From assembly GCF_002878395.1 (NCBI RefSeq), contig NC_061117.1, positions 225,893,453 to 225,957,452 of the forward strand: a stretch of DNA of 64,000 bases, read 5' to 3'. Each line of letters begins with the position of its first letter. Position 1 is the first letter of the stretch. Shown one piece after another: positions 1 to 12,263 of this stretch. The translations under genes and the position numbers were made by a program. The notes beneath the pieces are model-generated. The model was not told the origin of the DNA, searched no databases, and saw only the letters and a list, made by a program, of their open reading frames with translations. This DNA comes from Capsicum annuum (taxonomy: Eukaryota > Streptophyta > Magnoliopsida > Solanales > Solanaceae).

Positions 1-3000
1 TATCGGTGTGCTATAGCCGATATTTTTAGGGGTGGGCCCAAGATTCGGTAGTGTTGTCGATTGAAAATCGACTGGGCATTCCAGAAAATCTGAGGATCAT
101 CCCAATATTGTCCGTTTGGGTGGGCGAAGCCATTTTGGTGGTCAAACAAGTGAAACGATGAAACAAACTTTTTCGAGCCTAATCGGTGAGATATAGCCCA
201 CAGTTTTGGGGGTGGGCTCGGGGTCCGAGCGTGCTGTGTGTCAAAAATCGACCAGGGCATGCCAGGGGGCTGAGAATCATCCCAGTGTGGTCTGTTTAGG
301 TGGGAGGGGTCATTCGTGTGGTCAAACGGGAGAAATGGTGTAAATAGGGTATTTTCGAGCCAAATTGGTGTGCTATAGCCCATAATTTGGAGGGTGGGCT
401 CGGTGTCTGAGCATGCTGTGGGCCAAAAATTGACCAAGGCATGCCAGAAAGGCTGGGAATCATCCCACTGTGGTTCGTTTAGGTAGGCGGGTCCATTAGA
501 GTGTTCAAATGATCCAAACGAAGTATTTTTGGGCCAAATCGGTGTGTTATAGCCCTCGATTTTTTGGGTGGGATAGGGTTATGGGAGTTTTATAGTCTAA
601 AAATTAATCGAGGCACACCAGGGAGGCTGGGGATCATCCTATTGTGGTTCTTTTGGGTGGGCAGGTCCATTTGAGTGGTCAAACGGTGCAAACAGGGCAT
701 TTTCAGGCCAAATCGGTGTGTTATAGTCCACGGTTTATTAGGTGGGCCTGGGTTTCGGGCGGTCTATGAGCCAAAAATCGACCGAGGCATGCCAGGCAGG
801 TTGGATATCATCCCAGTATGGTCCGTTTGGGAGGATGGATCCATTTGGATGGTCAAATGAACAAAATGGTGTAAACAGGGCATTTTCTGGCCAAATCGGT
901 GTGTTGTAGCCCACGATTTTGGGGTTGAGCCAAGGTCCGGGCGTGCTGTAGGCCAAAAATCGATCGGGGCATAATAGGGAGGCTGGGGATCGTCACTCTG
1001 TGGTTCGTTTGGGTGGGCGGGTCCATTCGAGTGGTCAAACGGTGCAAATGAGGAGTTTTTAGGCCAAATCAGTGTGTCATAGCCCACGATTTTGGGGGTG
1101 GGATCGGGGTACGAACATGCTGTGGGTCAAAAATCAACTGGGGCATGCCATAGAGGCTGAGGATCATCCCAATATGGTTCGTCTGGGTGGGTGGGGCAAT
1201 TTGGGTGGTTAAACGGTCAAAATGGTGTAAGTGGGGCATTTTTGGGGCAAATCGGTGTGCTATAACCCACGATTTTGAGGGTGGGATCGGGGTACAGGCG
1301 TGCTGTGGGACTAAATTCTACCGAGGTGTTCCAGGGATATTGAGGATCGTCCCAGTGTGGTCCGTTTGGGTGGGCAGGGCAATTTGGGCGATCAAACGAG
1401 CGAAACAAAGCAAACGGGGCATTTTAGGATAAAATAAGTGTGCTATAGCCCATGATTTTGTGGGTGGGCCAGGGGATCGAGTGTTCTGTGGTCCAAAAAT
1501 TGACTGAGGTGTGCCAACGAGGTTGTGGATCGTCCCAGTGTGGTTCGTTTGGGTTGGAGGGGCCTTTGGGTGGTCAAATGAGCAAAACAGTGCAAACGGG
1601 GAATTTTTGGGACAAATCAGTGTTGTGGGTCAAAAGTCGATCGGGGTATGCCTAGGGGGCTGAGGATCGTCCTAGTGAGGTTCATTTGTGTGGGCGGGGC
1701 CATTTATGTAGTCAAACGGGAGAAACGGTGCAAACAAGGCATTTCTGGGCCAAATTGATATGCTATTGCCCACGATTTTAGGGGTGGGCCCGAGGTTCGA
1801 ACGTGTTGTGGGTCAAAAATCTACCAAGGCATGCCAAGGGGGCTGGGGATCGTCCAGTGTTGTCCGTTTAGGTTGGTTGGGCCATTTGGGTGGTCAAATA
1901 GGCAAAATGGTGCAAATGGGGCATTTTCGAGCCAAATCGATGTGTCATAGCCCAGAATTATAGCATATCGACCGGCCCACGACGGGCGTGCTGTGACCCA
2001 AAAAATGACTGGGGTATGCCAAGGAGGTTAGGAATTATACCAGAGTGGTTCGTTTGGATTGGCGGGGCCATTTGGGTTGTCAAACGGGCAAAATGGTACA
2101 AATAGAGCATTTTCAGGCCAAATCGATGTGCTATAGCCCATAGCTTTGGGGTGGGACCGATGTGTTGCGTGTCAAAACTCAACCAAAGCGTGACAGGAAG
2201 GCTGGGCATCATCTCAGTGTGGTCTGTTTGGGTGGGTAGGGCTATTTGAGTGGTCAAACATGCGAAATAGTGCAAACGGGGTATTTTCGGGCCAAATCGG
2301 TGTGCTAAAGCTCATGATTTTGGGGGTGAACTTGGGGTTCGGGCACGCTGTGGTCCAAAAAATAATTGGGTTGTACCAGGGAGGCTGGGGATCGTCCAAG
2401 TGTGGTACGTTTGGGTAGGCGGGGCTATTTGGGTGGTAAAATGAACACAACGGTGCAAATGAGATATTTTCAGACTGAATCGATGTCTTATAGCCCACGA
2501 TTTTGGGGGTGAACTCGGGGTCCTGGTGTGCTGTGGGCCAAAAATAGATCGAGGCATGCCATAGAGGCTGGTAATCATCCCAGTGTGGTCTTTTTGGGTG
2601 GGCGGGACTATTTAGGTGGTCAAATAGTAAAAATAGTGCAAACGGGGCATTTTTAGGCCAAATCGGTTCGCTAAAACCCACGGTTTAGGGAGTGGGCCCA
2701 GGGTCCGAGCGTATTGTGGGCCAAAAATTAACCGGGGCATGCCATAGAGGCTGGGGATCATCCCAATGTGGTCTGTTTGGGTGAGTGAGGCCATTTGGAT
2801 AGTCAAACAGGCAGAATGATGTAAACAGGTTATTTCGATCTAAATCGATGTGTTATAGCCCACGATTTTGGGGGTAGGCTCAGTGTGCGGGCGTGCCTTG
2901 GGCCAAAAATCAATCGGGGCATTCTAGAGAGGTTGGGAATCATCCCAGTGGGGTTCATTTGGGTAGGCGGGGCCATTTGGGTGGTCAAACGGGCAAAATA

Positions 3001-6000
3001 GTGCAAATAGGGCATTCTTAAGTCAAATTGGTGTGCTATAGCCCACAGTATTGGGGATGGGCCCAGAGTCCAGGCATGCAGTGTGACAAATCGACCAAGG
3101 TGTGCCAGGGAGGCTGGGAGTACTGTGGGCCAAAAATCGATCGGGGCATACCAAGAAGGTTGGAGATCATCTTAGTGTGGTCCGTTTGGGTAGGCGAGGC
3201 CATTTGGGTGGTCAAATGAGGGAAACAGTGCAAATGGGGCATTTTCACTCTAAATCGGTGTTCTATAGCCCACGGTTTTGAGGGTGGGCCTGGGGTCTGG
3301 CATGTTATGGATCAAAAGTTGATCGGGGCATGCTAAAGAGGTTGGGGATCATTCTAGTGTGGTCCGTTTGGGTGGGCGGGGCTATTTGGATGGTCAAAAG
3401 AGCAAAACGGTGCAAACGGGGCATTTTTGGGCTAAATCAGTATGCACTAGCCAGCCCACAATTTTGGGGGTGAGTCCGGGGTCCGGACGTGTTGTAGGCT
3501 AAAAATTGATCGGGGTATACCAAGGAGGCTAGGGATCATTCCAGTGTTGTCCGTTTGGATGGGCGGGGCCATTAAGGAGGTCAAATGGGTAAAACGATGC
3601 AAATAGGTCATTTTCGGGCCAAATCAGTGTGATATAGTCCACAATTTTGGAGGTGGGCCAGGGGTCTGGGCGTTCTTTGGGCCAAAATTGACCGGGGCGT
3701 GATAGGGAGGCTGGAGATCATCCCATTGTGGTCTGTTTGGGTGAGCAAGGCTATTTGGGTAGTCAAACGGGTGAAACGGTACAAACGAGGCATTTTCAGG
3801 CCAAATTGGTATGCTATAGCCCATAATATTTGGGGTGGGGCAGGGGTCCGGGTGTGCAGTGGGTCGAAAATTGATCGGGGCATGCCAGCGAGGTTGGGGA
3901 TCATCCTAGTATGGTCCGTTTGTGTGGACGGGACCATTTGGGTGGTCAGACGGGCGAAGAGGTGCAAATAGGGCATTTTCGAGCCTAATCAATGTGTTAT
4001 AGCCTACGATTTTGGGGGTGGGCTCAGGTTCGGGCATTCTATGGGTCGAAAATTGACTGAGGCATTCTAGGAAGGTTGCCGATCATCCCAGTGTGGTCCG
4101 TTTAGGTTGGACGGGGCCATTGGGGTGGTTAAACACGCAAAACAATTCAAATGGGGCATTTTTAGGCCAAATCGATATGATATACCCCATGATTGTGGGG
4201 GTAGTACTGGGTCCGGGTGTGTTGTGGACCGAAAATTGACCGAGGCATGTCAGGGAGGCTGAGGATCATCCCTGTGTGGTTTTTTTTTGGTGGGCGGGGC
4301 CATTTAGGTGGTCAAACGCGCAAAATGGAGCAAACGGGGCATTTTTGGGCCAAATCGGTGTGCTATACCCCACAGTTTCAAAGGTGGGATTGGGGTTTGG
4401 AGTGTTGTAGGCCGAAAATCAAATGGGGCATGCCAGGGAGGTTGGGGATCATCCCAATGTGCACCATTTGGGTGGTGGAGGCCATTTAGGTGGTCTATCA
4501 GGTGAAACAGTACAAACGAGGCATTTTCAGGCCAAATCAGTGCGTTATAGCCCACAATTTCAGATGTGGGATCGAGGTTCGGGCGTATTGTGGATCAAAA
4601 ATTGATCAGGGCGAGCCTGGAGGATGGGGATCGTCCCAGTATGGTTTGTTTGGGTAGTCAAATGAGCGAAACGATGCAAATGAAGCATTTTTAAGCTAAA
4701 TTGATGTGTCATAGCCCACGATTTCGGGGTTGGGATCAGGAACTCAGCGTGTTGTAGGCCCAAAATCGATCGGGGGTTCTAGGGAGGCTGGGGATCATCC
4801 CAGTGTGGTCCGTTTGGTTGGGCGGGGCCATTTGGGTGGTCAAACGAGTAAAACAGTGCAAATGAGGTATTTTTGGGCCAAATTAGTGTGCTACAACCCA
4901 CGATTTTGAGGGTGAGCCCGGGGTTCAGGTGTGTTATGGGTTAAAAATCTACTAGGGCGTGCCAGGGAGGCTAGGGATCATCTTAGTGTGGTCCGTTCGG
5001 GTGCGCGGGGCCATTTGGGTGGCCAAACGGGCGAAACAGTGCAAACAGGACATTTTTAGGCCATATCGGTGTGCTATAACCCATGATTTCGAGCGTGGGC
5101 TCGGGTTTTGGGCATGCTGTGGGTCAAAAATCTACCAAACCGTGCCAGAGTTTTCCGTTTTGGTGGGCCAGGCCATTTGGGTTATCAAACGAGCAAAACA
5201 GTGCAAATGAGCATTTTTGGACTAAATCGGTGTGCTATATCTCACAGTTTTTTGGGTGGGCTTGGATTTAGAGCGTATTATTGGCAAAAAATCAATCGGG
5301 GCATGCCAGGAAGGCGGGGGATCATCCCAGTATGGTCCATTTTGGAAAGGGGCCCATTTAGGTGGTCAAACAAGCAAAACGGTGTAAATGGGGCATTTTC
5401 GGGCAAAATCAATGTGTTATAGCCCATAATTTCGGGGGTGATCCTAAGGTATGGGCGTGTTGTTGGCCGATAATCATTCGGGGCGTGCCAGGGAGGCTGA
5501 GGATCATCCCACTGTGGTCCGTCCGAGTGGGCGGGTCCGTTTGAGTGGTCAAATAATACAAACGGGTTATTTTCGTGCCAAATCGGTGTGCTATAGTCAC
5601 GATTTTGGGGATGAGGTCAGGGTTCGGGTGTTCTGTTGGCCAATAATAGACCGGGGCGTGCCAGGGAGCCTGGGGATTGTCCTAGTGTAATTCGTCTGGG
5701 TGGACGGGGCCATTTGGGTAGTCAAATGGGCAAAATAATACAAATGGGGCATTTTATAGCCCACAGTTTGAGGGTGAGCCTGGGGTCTGGGCAAATTGTG
5801 GTCCTAAATTCTATCGGGGCATGCCTGAAGAGGTGGGGATCGTCCCAGTGTGGTCTATTTAGGTGGGCAGGGCTATTTGGATTGTCAAATAGGGCATTTT
5901 GAGGCTAAATCGGTGTGCTACAGCCCACAATTTTTGGGAAAGGTCGGGGTCCAGGCGTGTTGTGGTCCAAAAATCGACCGAGGTGTGCTAGGGAGGCTGG

Positions 6001-8097
6001 GAATCGTTCTAGTGCGATCCATTTGGGTGGGCAGGTCCATTTGGGTGGTCAAACAAGCAAAACGGTGAAAATGAGACATATTTGGGGCCAAATTAATATG
6101 TTATAGCCCACGATATTGGGGGTGGGCCTGGGGTTCGGGTGTGCTGTGGGCCAAAAATTGACCGGGGTGTGCCAGGGAGGCTGGGGATCGCCCCAGTGTG
6201 GTCTTTTGGGTGGGAGAGGCTATTTGGGTGGTCAAACGATGCAAACGGGGCATTTTTGGGCCAAATCGGTGTGTTATAGCCCACGGTTTCGGTGGTGGGC
6301 CTGAGGTCCGAACGGGTTGTGGGCCAAAAATTGATCGGGGCATGCCAGGGAAGATGGGGATCATCCCAGTGTGGTTCGTTTGGGTAGGCGGGGCCATTTG
6401 GGTGGTCAAACGGGCAAAATAATGCAAGCGTGGCATTTTCAAGCCAAATCGATATGCTATAGCCCACGGTTTCGAGGGTGGGCCCGGGCTTTCTATGGGC
6501 TTGAAATCCATTGGGGCTTGCCAGGAAAGCTGGGGATCATTCTAGTATGGTCCGTTTGTGTGGGCAGGGCCATTTGGGTGGTCAAACGAGAGAAACGGTG
6601 CAAACAGGGCATTTTTAGGCTAAATTGGTATGCTATAGCCCACGATTTTTAAGGTGAACCCGGGATCCGGGCGTGCTATGGGCCAAAAATTGATTGAACC
6701 GTGCCAGGGAGGTTGGGGATCATCCCATTGTGGTTCGTTTGGGCGGGTCGTGTCATTTGGTAGGTCAAACGGGCAAAACGGGGCATTTTTGGGCTAAATT
6801 GGTGTGCCATAGCCGACGATTTTGGGGGTGGGTCCGAGGTTCGGGCGTATTGTGGATCGAAAATCGGTCGGGGCATGTCAAGGAGGCTGGCGATCGTCCC
6901 AGTATGGTCCGTTTGGGTGGGCAGGGCCATTTGGGGGGTCAAACAAGCGAAATGATGCAAACGGGATATTTTTTAGCCAAATCAGTGTGCTATAGCCCAC
7001 AGTTTCAGGGGTAGGCCAGGGGTTCGGGCGTGCTGTGGGCCGAAAATTGACTAGGGCATGCCCGGGGGATGGGGGTCATCCCAGTGTGGTCCATTTGGGT
7101 GGGCAAGGCTATTTGGGTGGTCAAACGGGCGAAACAGTACAAACTGGGCATTTTTTAGTCAAATCGATGTGCTATGGCCCATAGTTTTTGGGGTGGGCGC
7201 GGTGTCCGAGCATGTTGTGGGCAAAAAATTAATCGAGGCATGCTAGGGAGGCTGGGAATCATCTCAGTGTGGTTCGTTTGGGTGGGTGGGGCTATTTGGG
7301 TGGTCAAACGGGTGAAACGGTGCAAATGGGGCATTTTCAGACCAAATCGATGTGTTATAGCCCATGGTTTTGGGGGTGGTCCCGGGGTTCGGGCGTGTTA
7401 TATGCCGAAAATTGATTGAGGCATGCCAGGGAGGCTAGGGATCGTCCCAGTATGGTCCATTTAGGTGAGAAGGGCCATTTGGGTGGTCAAACGGGCGAAA
7501 TGGTGCAAACGAGGCATTTTCAGGCCAAATCGTTATGCTATAACCCATGATTTCGTGGGTGAACTCGGGGTTCGGGTGTGCTGTGTTCCAAAAATTGATT
7601 AGGGCGTGTCAGGGAGGCTGGGGATCATCCCAGTGTGGTTCGTTTGGGTGGGCGGGGCTATTTGGGTGGTCAAACGGGCAAAATGATAGAAACGAGATAT
7701 TTTTGTGCCAAATCGGTGTGTTATAGCCCTCAATTTTGGGGGTGGGCCCGTGGTCCGGGTGTGCTGTGGGTCAAAAATCTATCGGGGCATGCCAGAGAGG
7801 CTTGGGATCATCCCAGTGTGGTTCGCTTGGGTGGGCGGGGCCATTTGGGTGGTCAAACGGGCATAACGATGCAAACGGGACATTTTGGGGCCAAATCATT
7901 GCGCTATACCCCACGGTTTTTGGGGTGGGCCCGAGGTCCGAGCGTGATGTGGGCCAAAAATCAATCGGGGCATGTCAGGGAGGTTGGGGATTGTCCCAGT
8001 GTGGTCTGTTTGGTTGGGTGGGGCCATTTGGGTGGTCAAACAGGTGAAACGGTGCAAATGGGGCATTTTTGGGCCAAATCAGTGTGCTATAACCCAC
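1..8097 (+). repeat. GC-rich tandem satellite, ~180-bp monomer
   Basis: The stretch is one uninterrupted head-to-tail array. The landmark GGTCAAAC recurs near 141, 321, 678, 1034, 1711, 7850 and in most cycles between (often with a base change), with spacing of about 174-187 bp, giving about 45 monomers. Each monomer carries the same ordered landmarks: CATCCCAGTGTGGTCCG, CATTTGGGTGG, GGCATTTT, CCAAATCGGTGTG, TATAGCCCA, GGGGGTGGG and CCAGGGAGGCTGGGG. Copies differ from each other by many point changes, so the array is old or poorly homogenised. One cycle (about 1573 to 1711) is only about 138 bp, which shows an internal deletion. Open frames up to 160 codons on both strands come from the low stop density of the monomer and are not genes. 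A period near nucleosome length fits heterochromatic satellite DNA. I cannot match it by name to a published family. Confidence 0.93.
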
Positions 8098-8290
8098 AAC
8101 CGTCAGTCGATTTTTAGACCAAAACCCCGTCGGAACCCAAGCCCACCCCCAAAATATTGGGCTAACACTTACCGATTTGTCTCGAAAATGGCCCGTCCGC
8201 GTCGTTTCGCTAGTTTGATTTTTGATTCAAAACTCCATCTGGCCCTAGGCCCACCCCCGAAACCTTTGGCTAACACCCACCAAGGTTTTT
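8098..8290 (-). repeat. Inverted, diverged satellite fragment
   Basis: Read on the minus strand, this segment contains the satellite landmarks in order (AGCGAAACGACGC, GGCCATTTTCGAG, ACAAATCGGT, TTTTGGGGGTGGGC, CTAAAAATCGA). The array therefore switches orientation at about 8097. The two GGGGGTGGG motifs here are only about 110 bp apart, so the inverted part is rearranged or deleted. It is more diverged than the main array, as expected at an array edge. Confidence 0.8.
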
Positions 8291-8415
8291 TTGTGTGCTT
8301 AATGAGTTAATCTTTGTATAATTGAGCATCTAAGTGTTAAAATAATTGATTATAATATTTAAGGTGTGTTTCAAACAAGTTTGGAATCAATTTGGTCACT
8401 TAAAGTTTAGACGAG

Positions 8416-9578
8416 TAGTGTCCATTTCGGAGAATCAGTTTGGTTTTATGCCTGGTCGCTCAACGAAAGAGGCAATCCATCTGGTGAGGAGATTGGTAGA
8501 GCAGTATAGGGAAAGGAAGAGGGATTTGCACATGGTGTTCATTGACTTGGAGAAGGCGTATGACAAAGTCCCTAGGGAGGTTCTTTGGAGATGCTTAGAG
8601 GAGAGATGTGTTCCGGTAGCGTACATCAGAGATATTAAGGACATGTACGATAGAGGGAAGACTCGGGTGAGGACGGCAGGAGGTGACTCAGGGCATTTTC
8701 TGGTCGAGACAGGTCTGCATCAGGGTTCGACTCTTAGCCCTTTCTTTTTTGCGGTAGTGATGGACGTGTTGACGCGGAGTATTCAGGGTGAGGTGTCTTG
8801 GTGTATGTTATTTGCGGACGATGTAGTGCTGATTGATGAGATGTGGGGGTGTGTGAATGAGAAATTGAAGGTTTGGAGGCAAACCCTAGAATCGAAAGGG
8901 TTCAGGTTAAGTAGGTCCAAGACGGAGTATTTGGAATGCAAGTTTAGTAACGTGAGTCGGGAGGATGAAGTGGTGGTGAGTTTAGATTCCCAGGTTGTTT
9001 GTAAGAGGGATAGTTTTAAGTATCTTGGGTCTATTATCCAGGGGAATAACGAAATTGATGAGGATGTCTCTAAACGTATTGGAGCAGGATGGATGAAGTG
9101 GAAGCTCGCTTCGAGAGTGTTGTGTGATAAGAAGGTCCCCCTTAAGCTTAAAGGAAAATTCTACAGAGTGGCAGTCCGTCCTGCCATATTGTATGGAGCG
9201 GAGTGTTGGCTAGTCAAGAACTCCCACATCCAAAGACTGAAAGTGGCGAAAATGAGAATGTTGCGATGGATGTGTGGACTTACTAGAGGGGATAGAGTTA
9301 GGAATGAGACTATTCAAGAGAAGGTGGGAGTGGCTTCGGTGGAGGATAAGATGGGAAAAGAAAGGTTGAGATGGTTTGGGCATGTGATGAGGAGGGGCAC
9401 GGATGCCCCAGTTCGGAGGTGTAAGAGACTGGCTTTAGATGGCTTTAGGAGGAGTAGAGGTAGGCCGAAGAAATACTGAAGAGAGGTGATTAGACATGAC
9501 ATAGAGCAGTTGCAGCTCACTGAGGACATGACCCTACACAGGAAGGTGTGGAGGTCGCGGATTAGGGTAGAAGGTTAG
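8416..9578 (+). pseudogene. LINE reverse transcriptase, truncated with one nonsense codon
   Basis: The frame encodes the central and C-terminal part of a non-LTR retrotransposon reverse transcriptase. Visible motifs are [10 protein letters not shown], the catalytic-site segment [25 protein letters not shown], the catalytic FADD at 8811-8822, the thumb region KYLGSIIQ, the AILYGAECW block, and the C-terminal RWFGHVMRR followed by [13 protein letters not shown] at 9477-9479, probably an altered Trp TGG codon, breaks the frame. Translation in the same frame continues with REVIRHDIEQL to a TAG at 9576-9578, a plausible native end. The N-terminal endonuclease and first RT motifs are absent because of 5' truncation. 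No start codon of its own is expected. The open frame extends upstream to an ATG at 8346, but that part is flanking DNA and target duplication that happens to be in phase. Confidence 0.88.
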
Positions 9579-9970
9579 GGCGACTGTATGGATTGTGGCT
9601 AGGTGTTAGGAGCACGAGTGTGTATCCGGGCAGTAACCCTAGGCCTTTGTCCTTGAGTAGGAGCCTTTAGCCAGGCGAGTTCAGGTGGGGTGGGTAAATG
9701 GGTTTCCTAGTTCTTATTTCTTATTTCGTATTGCTCGTATTTCTCTTAATTTGTACTTTGCTGATATTTATTTCTATTATTTCTTATGTCTGCATGCCAA
9801 CCTTTCCTGTTACATGTTTCTTTACGATCTTGGTGTATTATTCGAGATTCTGAGTCGGGGGTCTATCGGAAACAGCCTCTCTACTTCTTCGGAGATAGTG
9901 GTATGGACTGCGTACATCTTACCCTCACCAGACCTCACTTTGTGGGAATACACTGGGTCTGCTGTTGTAG
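8416..9970 (+). mobile_element. 5'-truncated RTE-type LINE
   Basis: The element starts inside the reverse-transcriptase domain and ends with the 3' tail typical of nightshade RTE/TS retroposons (a GGTATGGACTGCGTACATC block, a CACTGGGTCTG block, then GTTGTAG). The 12-bp sequence AGTTTAGACGAG occurs directly at 8404-8415 and again at 9971-9982, which I read as the target-site duplication. It fixes the ends and shows a 5'-truncated insertion of about 1.56 kb. The low number of coding lesions suggests a fairly recent insertion. Related 3'-end fragments lie at 21478, 21931, 47398 and 48310, and a reverse-transcriptase scrap at 46225. Confidence 0.88.
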
Positions 9971-10230
9971 AGTTTAGACGAGAAAACAAGTGTTACTAGC
10001 TTGAGCTATGTGTTGTCTTAGTTGATCTCGATGGATTCTAGTGTGTGTAAATGGTTACTAAGGGTATAATGGTGTAATTATGAGTGGAATAACTTATTTA
10101 TAATGTTTAAGGTTCAATTGAAACAAACCAAGAGTCAAAACCCTAAGTTAAAGATCAAAAGGACAACTAGTAATCTTAGCTTAAGCTATGTCTTTACTAG
10201 TTATCGTTTTGGATTGTATGTTGTTTTGAG

Positions 10231-11460
10231 CTCTAATATGTGGTGTTTGATGCTATAGGATGCTTGGTGAGTTGATCATAATGATATATAGCTGATGTAC
10301 AAGCTGAAAATCAAGTAGAAACAACACAACAAGGCTTGGAAAGGATAGGCAAACATTTGAGACAAGACTTGACCAAAAATGGACGTTTTGGAGTCATTGG
10401 CGTGCTACGGACCTTAGGCACCGCATTAGGGACATGCCATGCCCTTAGGAGCATCCTAAATGACCAATTCCAGTAGATAACCGCGATTTGGTTGTGCCAG
10501 AAACCCTAGTCCACACGATAAGGGCGTGGCACGCCCCTATGTCAAAATCGGCAGCTTGTGTCCAAGTATAAATAGGACACTTAATTGTTATGTTTCACAC
10601 CTGGGACGACTTTGGGACTTGAAGGGAGACTGAAAAACACTTCAATTAGTTCTTCTATTACTTTAGTTTGTTTATGAATTTTAATATGTATTCATTTATT
10701 GTGATTACGGTTATGTCCATGACTGGCTAAATACCCTTTTTCGGGGTTAGGGCCAAGAACATGAGTATTATTGTTATGAATTGATTTGATTTTAATTGCT
10801 TATCAATTTTAGTTGTTTGTTTATCCTTGTTATCACTATTTTAAGGATTCACGACCCTTAGAATACATTTATAATCATCTTGTGAACCCGAAAGGAGAAA
10901 CAAGAGGATAGGACGTGGGATAAATAGGATAGGATTGTAATCTTCTAATTGAATGAAGTTATAATTTGCATTTAGGATAGGAACATACCAAAGTGCCCTA
11001 TTTGGTTCAATTACTGAACGAAATATGAATGCATTTAACTTAGTTCTCGCATCCCCGCTCAACGGTGTAGTTGTGGGGTTAAGTTAGATAGTTGATTAGA
11101 GGTCCGAAAAGCCATAGTCATAATATCAACTCCGTGAGCCAACAATCAAGATAATTAACCCAACCAATGAAGTTCTATAACGTAATATGATTGTTCGTGG
11201 TGCCTTAACCCTGGGGGTCTCCCAATTACTGTTCAAACCTTTACTTTATTGGATTGTTTAGTTTATCCTTACTTTTAATTTGCAATTACTATAGGTTACA
11301 TTAGCACTTAGTTAATCTTAATAGTGAACTAGTCTTAGATAGTTGTTACCACAAGTCTCTTTGGGATCGATACTTGGCTCTCATTGAGGCCATTATATTA
11401 CTTAATGGGACCACGTATGCTTGCGTGTGCGCTTGGGCGCATTTAGGACATCCTTGAAGT
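10231..11460 (+). mobile_element. Probable degenerate LTR-retrotransposon (LTR) remnant
   Basis: No coding frame is seen. The composition shifts and the segment holds motifs I associate with long LTRs of nightshade gypsy elements: repeated GGGCGTGGCACGCCCC-like words near 10380-10540, a TATAAATAGG box near 10566, and a late block with TCTTTGGGATCGATACTTGGCTC near 11360 followed by ACGTATGCTTGCGTGTGCG. I could not place both LTR ends or a target duplication, so the limits are approximate and the class is inferred. Confidence 0.35.
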
Positions 11461-12263
11461 AATGCGCTAGGTGTTGTGTAACTGATCAAGTAGCTCTAGA
11501 AGTGTGTACAAGCTCGTAACAAAGGACGTGATCTTTCTCGTGAAGGCAATGAAATTACTCACGAGATTAAGTAAAATAGAGCACGAAAAATGGCTGTTGC
11601 TTGCGAACACACAACTGACTAAGCCAGACCAACTCGAGCACGATGAACTGTAAAACTGGCCAAAACTGGAGATCGATAAACCTATTTACCTTCCATTCAT
11701 TGTCTCCTAACTAAGATTTCACCACTACAGATTTTGCTAAATAATTGATACTGATCTTACTTCAGCAAAGTAGTTTCCCTACTTAAGCTCGATTTCCTTG
11801 AGGAAATAGCTGACGAACGGAGCTTGGCAAAACGCCAACTAATGCACTAACTACCAGTGTCACACATGGAAGATTAAATGAATCATCAGAGAACATCAAG
11901 GGTAATTAGAAGCCTGACTTGCTACCCTCAACAAGCCTTAAGATCCCAATGGAAAACGATGCCACGACAAAGCACAGGCAGAAGACCAGCAAGGTTAATT
12001 GCACAAGAAACTTGATCATAAAAAACACTATGATTCAGAGATTGTGTTATATGGAAGGGATCATCTGTATATCTCATAAATCCACTAGATAACATAGATT
12101 TTTGTAATATCTAAAGAGGCCGAGATAAAAATTGCCGTCATTATCAGAAGAAAGAATAAACAGGGCATACATTCTCAATGGTCAAAACTCTAAAAATGAA
12201 TGTCTATTCTTCTCGTCGTTTTATCCTTATTCTATCTCTCATCTGAGGCAAACAGCATGTATG
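11461..12263. other. PA200 3' flank, including its 3' UTR
   Basis: No coding region seen. The part nearest 12263 must hold the 3' UTR of the minus-strand PA200 gene. There is no convincing polyadenylation signal that I can single out from several AATAAG/AATAAA-like words. Confidence 0.5.

Larger units (their letters stand above)
8353..10230 (+). repeat. Two-copy direct repeat split by a LINE
   Basis: If the LINE at 8416-9970 and one copy of its target duplication are removed, 8353-8415 joined to 9983-10055 reads as a close relative of 10092-10230. Shared landmarks in the same order are TATAATnTTTAAGG, CAAAC, a TTAAAG block, then ACTAG/CTTAG, TTAGCTATG or TTGAGCTATG, and TTGATCTCG/TTATCGTTTTGG. 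The pair is probably a tandem repeat belonging to an older retroelement. Confidence 0.5.

Noticed and set aside
675..8310. Many 60-160-codon open frames on both strands within the satellite
   Set aside because: They follow the repeat period, overlap in several frames and have no protein motif; they reflect the low stop density of the GC-rich monomer.
9685..9999. Open frame downstream of the LINE RT
   Set aside because: It lies in the LINE 3' UTR and tail; the encoded sequence has no family resemblance.
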